Assembly: GCA_910585095.1 (NCBI GenBank)
Contig: CAJUBU010000025.1
Coordinates: 1 to 41,923, forward strand
DNA from: an uncultured Lachnospira sp.
GTDB taxonomy: Bacteria; Bacillota; Clostridia; Lachnospirales; Lachnospiraceae
DNA: 41,923 nt
Direction: 5' to 3'
Shown here: positions 9,252 through 16,790 of the stretch, one piece after another
How the letters are laid out: each line of letters begins with the position of its first letter
Position numbering within the stretch: the stretch's first letter is position 1
Translations under genes and position numbers: made by a program
Notes under the pieces: generated by a model
The model's input: the letters and a program-made list of their open reading frames with translations, nothing else
What the model was told of the DNA's origin: nothing
Database searches by the model: none

Positions 9252-10538
9252 CTATTTTGCTATAAGCTCAACCTTACCCCCCATATAAGGCTGGAGCGCT
9301 TTTGGTATTTTCACATTACCATTTTCCATTAAGTTATTTTCTAAAAATGCAATTAACATTCTAGGCGGCGCAACAACAGTATTGTTCAATGTATGTGCAA
9401 AATATTTATTCTTATTTTCATCTTGTACCCTTATTTTCAGTCTTCTTGCCTGTGCATCCCCCAAGTTAGAGCAAGAACCAACTTCAAAATATTTCTTTTG
9501 ACGTGGCGACCACGCCTCAACATCAATAGATTTTACCTTTAAATCAGCAAGGTCGCCTGTACAACATTCAAGTGTTCTCACAGGTATATCCAATGAACGG
9601 AATAAATCAACTGTATTTTGCCATAATTTTTCAAACCATAACATAGATTCTTCTGGCTTACACACAACTATCATTTCCTGTTTTTCAAACTGGTGAATCC
9701 TATATACACCTCTTTCTTCAATACCATGCGCCCCTTTTTCTTTTCTAAAACATGGAGAATAACTTGTAAGTGTCTTAGGAAGTTCTTTTTCTTGTATAAT
9801 AGTATTAATAAATTTACCAATCATTGAGTGTTCGCTTGTTCCAATCAAATATAAATCTTCGCCTTCAATCTTATACATCATGGCATCCATTTCCTCAAAG
9901 CTCATAACGCCTGTTACAACATCACTTCTAATCATAAATGGCGGAATACAATAGGTAAAACCTCTATCAATCATAAAATCTCTGGCATATGCAATAACCG
10001 ATGAATGAAGTCTTGCAATATCTCCCATAAGATAATAAAAGCCATTACCTGCAACTCTTCCGGCAGCATCAAGGTCTATACCATCAAATCTTGCCATAAT
10101 ATCCGTATGGTATGGTATCTCAAAATCTGGTACTACTGGTTCCCCATATCGCTGCACTTCTACATTTTCACTGTCATCTTTTCCAACTGGTACACTAGCA
10201 TCAACAATATTTGGAATCTTCATCATAATTTCAGTAATTTTAGCATTCAGTTCAGATTCTTGTTTTTCTAATTCTGCCAATCTTCCAGCAAAATCATTAA
10301 CTTGTGTCTTTATTTTTTCTGCCTCTTCTTTTTTGCCTTGTCCCATCAATGCACCAATTTGTTTAGATAATTTATTTCTATTACTTCTAAGCTCATCTGC
10401 TTCGGTCTGAACAGCTCTTGCCTTCGCATCAAGTTCTATTACTTCATCAACCAAAGGAAGTTTATGCTCTTGAAATTTTTTCTTTATATTTTCTTTTACT
10501 ATATCAGGATATGACCTTAAAAATTTTAAATCAATCAC
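9252..10538 (-). CDS. serS: Seryl-tRNA synthetase
   Basis: Class II aminoacyl-tRNA synthetase charging tRNA-Ser. I take the GTG at 10538 as start: it gives the family-typical N-terminus MIDLKFLRSYPD and is preceded by GGTG at good spacing; a TTG seven codons upstream has no ribosome site. This gives 428 residues, the usual size. The N-terminal 100 residues form the long antiparallel coiled coil that grips the tRNA-Ser long arm. The class II core follows with motif 2 (SPCFRKEKGAHGIEERGVYRIHQF) and motif 3 (NNTVVAPPRMLIAFLENN). The leader has no T-box (no GGGTGG-type box or stem I signature); it carries a GC-rich element Q instead. Confidence 0.97.
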   Translation of the reverse strand: MIDLKFLRSYPDIVKENIKKKFQEHKLPLVDEVIELDAKARAVQTEADELRSNRNKLSKQIGALMGQGKKEEAEKIKTQVNDFAGRLAELEKQESELNAKITEIMMKIPNIVDASVPVGKDDSENVEVQRYGEPVVPDFEIPYHTDIMARFDGIDLDAAGRVAGNGFYYLMGDIARLHSSVIAYARDFMIDRGFTYCIPPFMIRSDVVTGVMSFEEMDAMMYKIEGEDLYLIGTSEHSMIGKFINTIIQEKELPKTLTSYSPCFRKEKGAHGIEERGVYRIHQFEKQEMIVVCKPEESMLWFEKLWQNTVDLFRSLDIPVRTLECCTGDLADLKVKSIDVEAWSPRQKKYFEVGSCSNLGDAQARRLKIRVQDENKNKYFAHTLNNTVVAPPRMLIAFLENNLMENGNVKIPKALQPYMGGKVELIAK

Positions 10539-10572
10539 GTTAACACCATGCCTTTCCAATTATCTATATAAT

Positions 10573-10632
10573 CGAGTAGAAAAGATTTATCTTCCCCTAC
10601 TCGCCGCGCACCCCGTGCGCCGCTTTAGCGGC
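10573..10632 (-). promoter_or_regulatory. GC-rich hairpin cluster, element Q (serS leader)
   Basis: In an otherwise AT-rich leader, three adjacent hairpins occur: GCCGC-TTTA-GCGGC (10619-10632 on +), GCGCAC-CCC-GTGCGC (10606-10620), and CGAGTAG...CTACTCG (10573-10603). On the - strand the loop GGG could pair with CCCC in GCACAGCCCC upstream. The block, and a few bases beyond it, recur at 41442-41490. There is no T-run, so it is not a plain terminator. Confidence 0.5.
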
Positions 10633-10744
10633 ATATTTCCTCTGCATGGGGCTGTGCATTAACAAAGACACAAATTGTATCTTAATTTTTATATTATTTA
10701 TTATGCTACTTTTTTTAAATATTTTCCATATTTTTATCAATATT

Positions 10745-11308
10745 TTAATCAACTTTTACATCTTCTGAAAGCATTTTATTTATTTGGGGACTTAAATCTA
10801 CACTTCCAGATTTTCCTGCCACTGCTTCCTTTAATGCTTGTTGTTCTTCTTTACCCAACTCAATAAAGGATTCCCCATTTACAATTTCTTTGATATATGC
10901 AAAACAACCGTCGTTACTGTGCATAACATTTACAAGAAAGCCATTATCCATCTTATCAAGCATACATAATGCAAAGCTAAGTTTTCCACCCATTTCGTGG
11001 AAAGCATCATACTTTATCATTCCCACTTTGCAATATGTAAATTGAAGTTTCTCATAAATATCTTTTATTGCTTTTGAATTATTTTCCGTTGAACTTTTAA
11101 TTTCTTTTACGTCTTTAATATTTTCTTTTATTATATTTTCTATAGACTCACCGTCTGAACCTATCATAAACGATTCATATTTCTTTTTTAACTTAGAAGT
11201 TTTAACAATGAATACAATTAATAATATGACAGCGGTTAAAAGAATTGTTGTTAAACCAATTACAATATAAGATGCTTCAATTGAAAAAGCACCAAAAAAA
11301 TCAATCAT
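10745..11308 (-). CDS. DUF4446 family membrane-anchored protein
   Basis: 187 residues: an N-terminal membrane segment (about 12-36, YIVIGLTTILLTAVILLIVF), a lysine-rich coiled-coil linker, and a C-terminal domain with the DUF4446 hallmark YDAFHEMGGKLSFALCMLD. In Firmicutes this family commonly lies next to parAB and serS, as here. The role is not established; the topology suggests a single-pass protein with a cytoplasmic domain. The start ATG follows AGGAAGA. A GCTGCT/AGTAGC pairing in the leader (11354-11349 with 11324-11319) faintly recalls family P but lies closer to the start codon. Confidence 0.85.
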   Translation of the reverse strand: MIDFFGAFSIEASYIVIGLTTILLTAVILLIVFIVKTSKLKKKYESFMIGSDGESIENIIKENIKDVKEIKSSTENNSKAIKDIYEKLQFTYCKVGMIKYDAFHEMGGKLSFALCMLDKMDNGFLVNVMHSNDGCFAYIKEIVNGESFIELGKEEQQALKEAVAGKSGSVDLSPQINKMLSEDVKVD

Positions 11309-11422
11309 TTGTCTTCCTGCTACTCAAAATATAGACAAATATTTGCCTAGCAGCTTTCTCCTTTCCCTATTTATAAAGCTTTTTCAAATCCTCGTATTTT
11401 CTCGATAGACTGTATCGCATTT

Positions 11423-12328
11423 TTAATTTAATTTTTTTAGTAAATCATATATTCGCTCTAATTCTTCCTGTGAATAATAATTAATTTCTATTTTTCCTTT
11501 ATTATTATCTCTATTTTTTATAGTAACATGTGTCGCTAATAATTTTGACATTTTTTCTTCAAAATCTCTATATACAAAATCGTTTTCTGGTTTCTTTAAA
11601 ACTTTACTTGGCTTTTCCAACTCTCGCATCAATTTTTCTACTTCTCGAACACTTAAATTTTCATCAAATATTTTCTGTGCAATCATAAACTGTTTATCTT
11701 TATCGTCTATACTGATAATTGTTCTTGCATGTCCATTACTCAGTTTTCCCTCCATAACCATCTCTTGCACACGTTTATCTAATTTTAAAAGTCTTAAGGA
11801 ATTGGTAATAGCAGCTCTCGACTTTGATACTTTTTCAGCAACTTCATCTTGCTTTAATTTATAATCTTTAATCAATCTTTGATATGCTTGTGCTTCTTCA
11901 ATTGGATTAAGGTCTTCCCGCTGAATATTCTCTATCAAAGCAATTTCCATTATTTCTTGGTCTGAATAATCCTTAATCACTACTGGAATTTCCTTTATTC
12001 CTGCTAACTTAGCTGCTCTCCATCTTCTTTCTCCTGCTATAATTTCATAATACTCATCCTTTTTTTGCACAAGCAATGGCTGTAAAACACCATATTGTTT
12101 AATTGAGTCTGATAACTCAATAAGAGAGTCTTCATCAAACATTTTTCGAGGCTGCTCTTTATTGGGTTCTATCTGAGATATGCGTACTTTTATTTCTGCT
12201 GGTTCTTTTACTACAACTTCTTTTACTATTACTTCGCTTTTCTCATCATTTTCTGGTATTAATGCACTAAGTCCTCTGCCTAATCCCTTACCAAGACCTT
12301 TACTAGTAGATTTCTTACTTTGAGCCAT
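11423..12328 (-). CDS. parB: Chromosome-partitioning protein ParB (Spo0J)
   Basis: 301 residues from the ATG at 12328, which has GGAGG 5 bases upstream. N-terminal GLGKGLGRGLSALIP is the ParA-interacting, ATPase-stimulating tail. The CTPase/ParB core follows with GERRWRAAKLAG and ENIQREDLNPIEEAQAY, then the HTH (KQDEVAEKVSKSRAAITNSLRLL) that reads parS, then the C-terminal dimerisation domain. ParB loads at parS, spreads as a CTP-dependent clamp and recruits SMC. Two perfect parS sites lie close by (13268 and 14915). parA is 52 bases upstream on the same strand. Confidence 0.97.
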   Translation of the reverse strand: MAQSKKSTSKGLGKGLGRGLSALIPENDEKSEVIVKEVVVKEPAEIKVRISQIEPNKEQPRKMFDEDSLIELSDSIKQYGVLQPLLVQKKDEYYEIIAGERRWRAAKLAGIKEIPVVIKDYSDQEIMEIALIENIQREDLNPIEEAQAYQRLIKDYKLKQDEVAEKVSKSRAAITNSLRLLKLDKRVQEMVMEGKLSNGHARTIISIDDKDKQFMIAQKIFDENLSVREVEKLMRELEKPSKVLKKPENDFVYRDFEEKMSKLLATHVTIKNRDNNKGKIEINYYSQEELERIYDLLKKLN

Positions 12329-12380
12329 ATTTTCCTCCAAATATATATCTGTCAATGTTCGTACATTTAATGTATGTCTA

Positions 12381-13142
12381 TCATTTTTTATTCATTACTT
12401 CTTGTGCAAGCAATCTATAGCTTTCTGCACCTGATGATTTACTGTCATATAAATTAATTGGTTTTCCATGACTTGGTGCTTCTGCTAACCTTATATTTCT
12501 TGGAATAATCGTTTTATAAATATTTTGTTTAAGATTGTCTTTAACATTCTCTACAACTTGTAACGATAAATTTGTTCTTGAATCAAACATCGTAAATACA
12601 ACGCCTTCTAATTCTAAAGAAGGATTTAATTTCTTCTTTACAAGATTAATTGTCTGAATTAATTGAGTTAATCCTTCCAGTGCATAATATTCACATTGAA
12701 TTGGAACAAGTACTGTGTCTGATGCTGTCATTGCATTTACGGTCAACATACTTAATGACGGCGGACAATCTAATATTATGTAATCATAATTTTTCTTAAC
12801 TTTATCGATTGCTTTCTTTAAACAATACTCTCTATTCTCAACATCTATTAAATCAATTTCTGCTCCTGCAAGATTGACATTTGCTGGAATCAAATCCAAA
12901 TTATTTATCACATTTTTTCTAATGGCTTCAATAATACCAACTTCACTTAAAATAACATCATATATTGTTGTTTTTGCTTTATTTTTATCTATTCCAAAAC
13001 CACTCGATGTATTTCCCTGTGGGTCTATATCAATAACTAAAACTTTTTGTCCTTTCTCTGCTAAACATGCCGAAAGATTTATAGCCGTTGTTGTTTTTCC
13101 AACACCACCTTTTTGATTAGCTATAGCTATCGTTCTCCCCAT
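12381..13142 (-). CDS. parA: Chromosome-partitioning ATPase ParA (Soj)
   Basis: 253 residues from the ATG at 13142, giving the standard MGRTIAIANQKGGVGKTTTAINL start with the deviant Walker A (KGGVGKTT); the longer frame to 13184 adds an atypical tail. The Walker B region is DYIILDCPPSLSMLTVNAM. Soj/ParA forms nucleotide-dependent DNA-bound dimers, is regulated by ParB, and in Bacillus modulates DnaA. It is the first gene of the parA-parB-DUF4446-serS run. A perfect parS site lies 126 bases upstream of the start codon. Confidence 0.97.
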   Translation of the reverse strand: MGRTIAIANQKGGVGKTTTAINLSACLAEKGQKVLVIDIDPQGNTSSGFGIDKNKAKTTIYDVILSEVGIIEAIRKNVINNLDLIPANVNLAGAEIDLIDVENREYCLKKAIDKVKKNYDYIILDCPPSLSMLTVNAMTASDTVLVPIQCEYYALEGLTQLIQTINLVKKKLNPSLELEGVVFTMFDSRTNLSLQVVENVKDNLKQNIYKTIIPRNIRLAEAPSHGKPINLYDSKSSGAESYRLLAQEVMNKK

Positions 13143-13267
13143 TCGCTTTTTATACCTCCCTATATTAACTAAATTTATATACATTAAAAATCAACTGCAT
13201 ATATCAAACATTTATCTTTATTATAACATCTATGAAAATATATATCCATATATTTCTTCACTTTTTA

Positions 13268-13283
13268 TGTTTCACGTGAAACA
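13268..13283. other. parS centromere site 1
   Basis: Perfect 16-base palindrome TGTTTCACGTGAAACA, the consensus ParB-binding site of Firmicutes, just upstream of parA. Confidence 0.95.
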
Positions 13284-13369
13284 TTTTTTATCTGTCTGAT
13301 CTTTTTTAAAATTACCACTAGCCTCTTAATATCCTCTCCTTATAACAAGCTTGGCAAAATCCAAGTTAT

Positions 13370-13816
13370 ATCTTCTCACTTTGTATAAAATATAAAAGCC
13401 ACAGCAAATCTGTACTGTATAAATTAGCTTTGTAAATCTCTAATTTTTTACTTTGCATAAAATATAACATAAAAAACATAGTAAAGTTATAATACATAAA
13501 TTTAATTTCTAAACTTCTGGCTTCTCACTATGTATAAAATTATGATATAATAACCACAGCAAAGCTGTGGTATAAAAATTTGCTTCACAAACTTCTGGCG
13601 TCTTATCATATAAAAAGTTGCGATATAATAACTAAAGTAAATTTTTAATTTTTCACTATATAAAAACTATAATAGAATAATCACAGCAAATTTTTAACTT
13701 CTTTCTTATTATGTAAATAAGCATGATACAATAATTACATCAACCTTTAGCATTTCAATTTACTACACAAATTTCTAACATGTCATTATATAAAAAGCAT
13801 ATATAATAACCATAAT
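13370..13816. repeat. Decayed direct-repeat array between parA and the GNAT remnant
   Basis: No gene is seen between about 13200 and 13850. Instead a degenerate unit recurs about seven times: TATAAAA, then ATATAATAACCACAGCAAA, then a T/A-rich tail, often with CTTCTGGC or a similar bridge. Clear cores start at 13545, 13623, 13672, 13726 and 13801 (spacings 78, 49, 54 and 75), with weaker ones near 13393 and 13455. Each core resembles a -10 box. Origin and role unknown. Confidence 0.55.
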
Positions 13817-13857
13817 ATAATTTAGAAGAACAGAAATTATAAAGGAGGAAAATATTT

Positions 13858-14122
13858 TTGAAATTACAATTTCAAAATTTAGAAAAAAAAGATTATACAA
13901 TTTTCAATCACTGGTATGCACTTTAACTGGTATTTAGATAATTCATTTTTATTAAACTTATATGGCAGATATTTTTGGTACTTAGAACTTTATAATGCTT
14001 GTACTTATCAATTCTATGAACATCGGGGATTTAAACGAGCTTGTGAAAGAAACATTATTTTAAATATAGGTAAAAAAAAGATTCCATTAAAATGTTTTAT
14101 TTTTAGCAAAACAATAAAATAA
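13858..14122 (+). pseudogene. Remnant of a GNAT-like acyltransferase
   Basis: A good ribosome site (AAAGGAGG, 13841-13848) precedes a TTG at 13858 that encodes KLQFQNLEKKDYTIFNHWYAL and stops at 13924. In another frame, from about 13916, a further 68 residues end in YNACTYQFYEHRGFKRA, which looks like the C-terminal 'FYE..GF' region of GNAT acyltransferases. The two pieces have the right order and spacing for one gene that suffered an internal deletion and frameshift. The acetyl-CoA-binding core is absent. Low-complexity AT-rich sequence makes exact limits uncertain. The family call is by motif only. Confidence 0.5.
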
Positions 14123-14149
14123 TAAATAACATAACTAAAAGGAGGATTT

Positions 14150-14866
14150 ATGAATCGAAATCAATTAAAATATCTTGTTATTGCAGCTATGTTAATAGAC
14201 CATATTGCATGGGCTTTTGTTCCAACTGCTTCTATATTAGGGCAAATTATGCACTTTATTGGACGATTGACTGCTCCTACAATGGCATATTTTGTATCAG
14301 AAGGGTATCACTACACTCGTAGCGTTAAAAAATATGCCTTTCGTTTGGGTATATTTGCAATTATCTCTTGGATTCCTTTTGTATATTTTGAATTTGGAAC
14401 ATTGCCAATTTATTATGTAAATGGACATTTATTTATTCAACCAGCAATTGGAGTTATTTATACTCTTTTTCTAGGTCTTATGGCAATCTTATTATGGGAT
14501 AAAGGAACATGTCCTAAATGGTGCAAAATATTAGGAATTATTGGTTTGTGTATTCTTTCTGCTATTGGAGATTGGGCATTTTTTAACGTATTATGGTGTC
14601 TTTTCTTTTACATCTATAGAGATACACCAAAACAAAAATGGATTGCTTATTCAATAATCGGACTTATATGCTGCACTCCAATATTGTTTGTTGATATTTG
14701 GTGGAGTTATTTGTTTATGACTGGAATTTTTATGGTACCTATCTTAATACAGTTTTTCTACAATGGACAATCTGGTTCAAAAAATATAATTAATAAATGG
14801 TTTTTCTATCTCTTTTATCCTATTCACTTACTTCTTTTAGGAATACTACATTGGGTAATATTATAA
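14150..14866 (+). CDS. TraX-like multispanning membrane protein
   Basis: 238 residues, strongly hydrophobic, about seven or eight membrane segments. The N-terminus (NQLKYLVIAAMLIDHIAWAF, IGRLTAPTMAYFVSEGYHYT) matches the TraX family, whose F-plasmid member acetylates pilin; chromosomal Firmicute members are probably integral-membrane acyltransferases of unknown substrate. A strong AAGGAGG site precedes the ATG. It lies between the acetyltransferase remnant and the second parS site, and no conjugation genes accompany it. Family call good; substrate unknown. Confidence 0.85.
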   Translation: MNRNQLKYLVIAAMLIDHIAWAFVPTASILGQIMHFIGRLTAPTMAYFVSEGYHYTRSVKKYAFRLGIFAIISWIPFVYFEFGTLPIYYVNGHLFIQPAIGVIYTLFLGLMAILLWDKGTCPKWCKILGIIGLCILSAIGDWAFFNVLWCLFFYIYRDTPKQKWIAYSIIGLICCTPILFVDIWWSYLFMTGIFMVPILIQFFYNGQSGSKNIINKWFFYLFYPIHLLLLGILHWVIL

Positions 14867-14914
14867 AAAATAAATTTTACACAATACATAAAATTTAAAA
14901 ATGTTTCGCGTCAA

Positions 14915-14930
14915 TGTTTCACGTGAAACA
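14915..14930. other. parS centromere site 2
   Basis: A second perfect TGTTTCACGTGAAACA, in the convergent gap between the TraX-like gene and the response-regulator gene. A partial TGTTTCGCGT copy lies 13 bases to its left (14902). Confidence 0.95.
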
Positions 14931-14933
14931 TTT

Positions 14934-15578
14934 TTAAATTTCTGCAATTCCATGTTTAATAGCATAAACTGCTGCTTGTGTTCTATCTGTAACTTTTATT
15001 TTCTTAAAAATATTAGATATATGATTTTTAACTGTACGTTCACTAATACCAAACGCGCTGGCAATTTCTTTATTTAACATACCTTTTGATACAAACTGTA
15101 ATATTTGTATTTCTCTTTTTGTTAAATTATTTACATTTTCTTTTAAAATTTCATTTGTAACCATTTTATGATTAAACTCTGGTAAAATATCTGGATGAAT
15201 ATAAATATTATCACTTAAAACTTCTTTAATCGCATCTATAAATTCTTTAAAACTTTTATTGATATTGATATCACCATCGTCCCCACTATTGACAAGTTTG
15301 ATTAAATAATCAACATCAGAATTATAAGAATATGTTAAAATCTTAATATAATTATATCTTGATTTAAAAGAAGATATAAAATGAAGTATATCTTCCTTTG
15401 ATGAAACATCTGAATTAATTAATATAATATCAGGCATGCAATCCATTAATAAATGCTCATCTACATCAATAACATTAAAAGTTTCTACAACTTTATATAA
15501 ATCTAAAGGATAAAACAATGTTTTAAGTCCACTTATTATAATTTCATTACTATCTATTAATACAATTTTCTTTTGCAT
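14934..15578 (-). CDS. NarL/DegU-type response regulator with atypical receiver
   Basis: 214 residues. The N-terminal receiver-like domain (1-120) is followed by a LuxR/NarL DNA-binding domain (about 150-212: NLTKREIQILQFVSKGMLNKEIASAFGISERTVKNHISNIFKKI). The receiver lacks key residues. The phospho-acceptor Asp expected after PDIIL is Asn55 (PDIILINSD), the acidic pair is reduced to a single Asp9, and the conserved Lys column (GYLLK in relatives) reads GDINI. The DNA-binding half is intact. It probably works without Asp phosphorylation. It lies 121 bases downstream of the coiled-coil protein gene on the same strand, the order seen in degS-degU pairs. Confidence 0.88.
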   Translation of the reverse strand: MQKKIVLIDSNEIIISGLKTLFYPLDLYKVVETFNVIDVDEHLLMDCMPDIILINSDVSSKEDILHFISSFKSRYNYIKILTYSYNSDVDYLIKLVNSGDDGDININKSFKEFIDAIKEVLSDNIYIHPDILPEFNHKMVTNEILKENVNNLTKREIQILQFVSKGMLNKEIASAFGISERTVKNHISNIFKKIKVTDRTQAAVYAIKHGIAEI

Positions 15579-15699
15579 AACTTTTCTCCATAAAAACTTT
15601 ATTTTAATTTTTATAATTCACTATTATATAAACTTTAAAAGCTTCATACCTTTTATATACTGTAATACATCTTCTTTTATAATAAGAAGGTTCAGAGGA

Positions 15700-16491
15700 T
15701 TAAAATGGAAAATCTAACTTTATTAAAATATTATTTTCATTTTCAATTATAATCAGTCTTACTTTTAAATTTAAAACATGAATTAGTATTTTCAAATTAT
15801 CATATTCACTGCTATATAACTCCAATAAATGATTTAATATAAATAATATCATGGAAGCTATATGATTCGTAATAATAGAATCTTCTCCCGAAAAGGAAGT
15901 TAATATTGTATTAGAATCTGTAATATACTGGCTAATCATAGTAGAAACAGAATCAAACAATCCTTTTTGTAAAAATAATTGCTTTTGCTTTTTATGATTA
16001 TCTGCTATATTAGAACATTTATCATTATATATTAATAATGATTCTATATTATCACACATTTGATTTAATTCAACAAATGCTCTGTTTGTATCTGTGGATA
16101 TAAAACTTGCTATAAGGCATAACTTATTTTTAATAATATCAATTATTGAATTATCAATTATATATTTATCAGTAATTAATTCTTTTATATGATTTAATTC
16201 TTCAATTTTTTTATTATTAAAATTCAATTTATCATTTAATGTAATTAATTGTTCTTCTAGTTGTTTTTTCGTTTCAGATAATTTTGCTGACTCTAAATCA
16301 TCAAAGTTATTATTAAATCCTAAAAATAATTTTTCTCCTGAATTTTTACTTAAATCAAAATCTTTAATTCTAATCTCAAATTGTTCAATATCTAATTTAA
16401 TGGAACGAATATTGTTTAAAATTGCATTTTTATTTTCAATATATCGTTTTAATTCCATATCTAAATATTTAGCATATTCATCCATATTCAT
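15700..16491 (-). CDS. Coiled-coil protein, possibly a DegS-like sensor lacking a kinase core
   Basis: 263 residues (an ATG two codons in, at 16485, has the better-spaced GAGG). Residues about 10-125 are predicted coiled coil rich in Lys, Glu, Asn and Ile, like the N-terminal sensor half of DegS kinases. No H-box (no HD-x-xQ-like motif) and no N or G boxes of a HATPase domain are visible. The C-terminus (ASMILFILNHLLELY...IIIENENNILIKLDFPF) might be a worn-down remnant of such a domain. There is no membrane segment. It lies directly upstream of the atypical response regulator. The kinase relationship is inference from position and architecture; it could be an unrelated coiled-coil protein. 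Confidence 0.4.
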   Translation of the reverse strand: MNMDEYAKYLDMELKRYIENKNAILNNIRSIKLDIEQFEIRIKDFDLSKNSGEKLFLGFNNNFDDLESAKLSETKKQLEEQLITLNDKLNFNNKKIEELNHIKELITDKYIIDNSIIDIIKNKLCLIASFISTDTNRAFVELNQMCDNIESLLIYNDKCSNIADNHKKQKQLFLQKGLFDSVSTMISQYITDSNTILTSFSGEDSIITNHIASMILFILNHLLELYSSEYDNLKILIHVLNLKVRLIIIENENNILIKLDFPF

Positions 16492-16644
16492 TTACCTCAA
16501 AATAACTAAAAAAGATAATTACATAATGTCTAATTGTAATTATATATGAAAGTTTAAATAATGAAAACAATAAATTATCTTAAAAAGCAAAAATTTTATA
16601 ATAATACACTATTTTGATACATTTTGTAATTTTTTACTTACCAC

Positions 16645-16673
16645 TAGAAAAATTAGAACTTCTATATTATAAT
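16645..16673 (+). promoter_or_regulatory. Probable promoter of the alpha/beta-hydrolase leader
   Basis: A consensus TATAAT (16668-16673) has a weak TAGAAA -35 at 17 bases. Transcription would start near 16680, exactly at the 5' arm of the leader structure. Confidence 0.5.
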
Positions 16674-16679
16674 GAATAC

Positions 16680-16775
16680 AACAAAGAATAATTTGTGTCT
16701 ATGTGTTGCTCGACATAAAAATTACAAAAAATAACGTATATTTTATGTAAAAGTTCTTTGTTCAAAAAGCAACAC
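16680..16775 (+). promoter_or_regulatory. Leader RNA element, family P (before the alpha/beta-hydrolase), pseudoknot
   Basis: Three exact helices: AACAAAGAA (16680-16688) with TTCTTTGTT (16754-16762); GTGTTGCT (16703-16710) with AGCAACAC (16768-16775), extendable by T-A; and nested ACATAAAA (16713-16720) with TTTTATGT (16741-16748). The first two interlock as an H-type pseudoknot. The last helix ends 15 bases before the ATG, directly against the GGAG ribosome site. Confidence 0.65.
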
Positions 16776-16790
16776 AGAATGGAGATTTAT

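Noticed and set aside
10573..10744. T-box leader before serS
   Set aside because: No T-box antiterminator sequence (GGGTGGNACCGCG type) and no specifier stem I; only element Q and AT-rich sequence.
13200..13860. CRISPR array in the repeat region
   Set aside because: Repeats are degenerate, unevenly spaced and AT-rich, with no constant repeat-spacer pattern and no cas genes.
16680..16775. Known pseudoknot riboswitch (preQ1, SAM-II, fluoride) for family P
   Set aside because: The conserved cores of those classes are not present, and the downstream genes are unrelated to their ligands.
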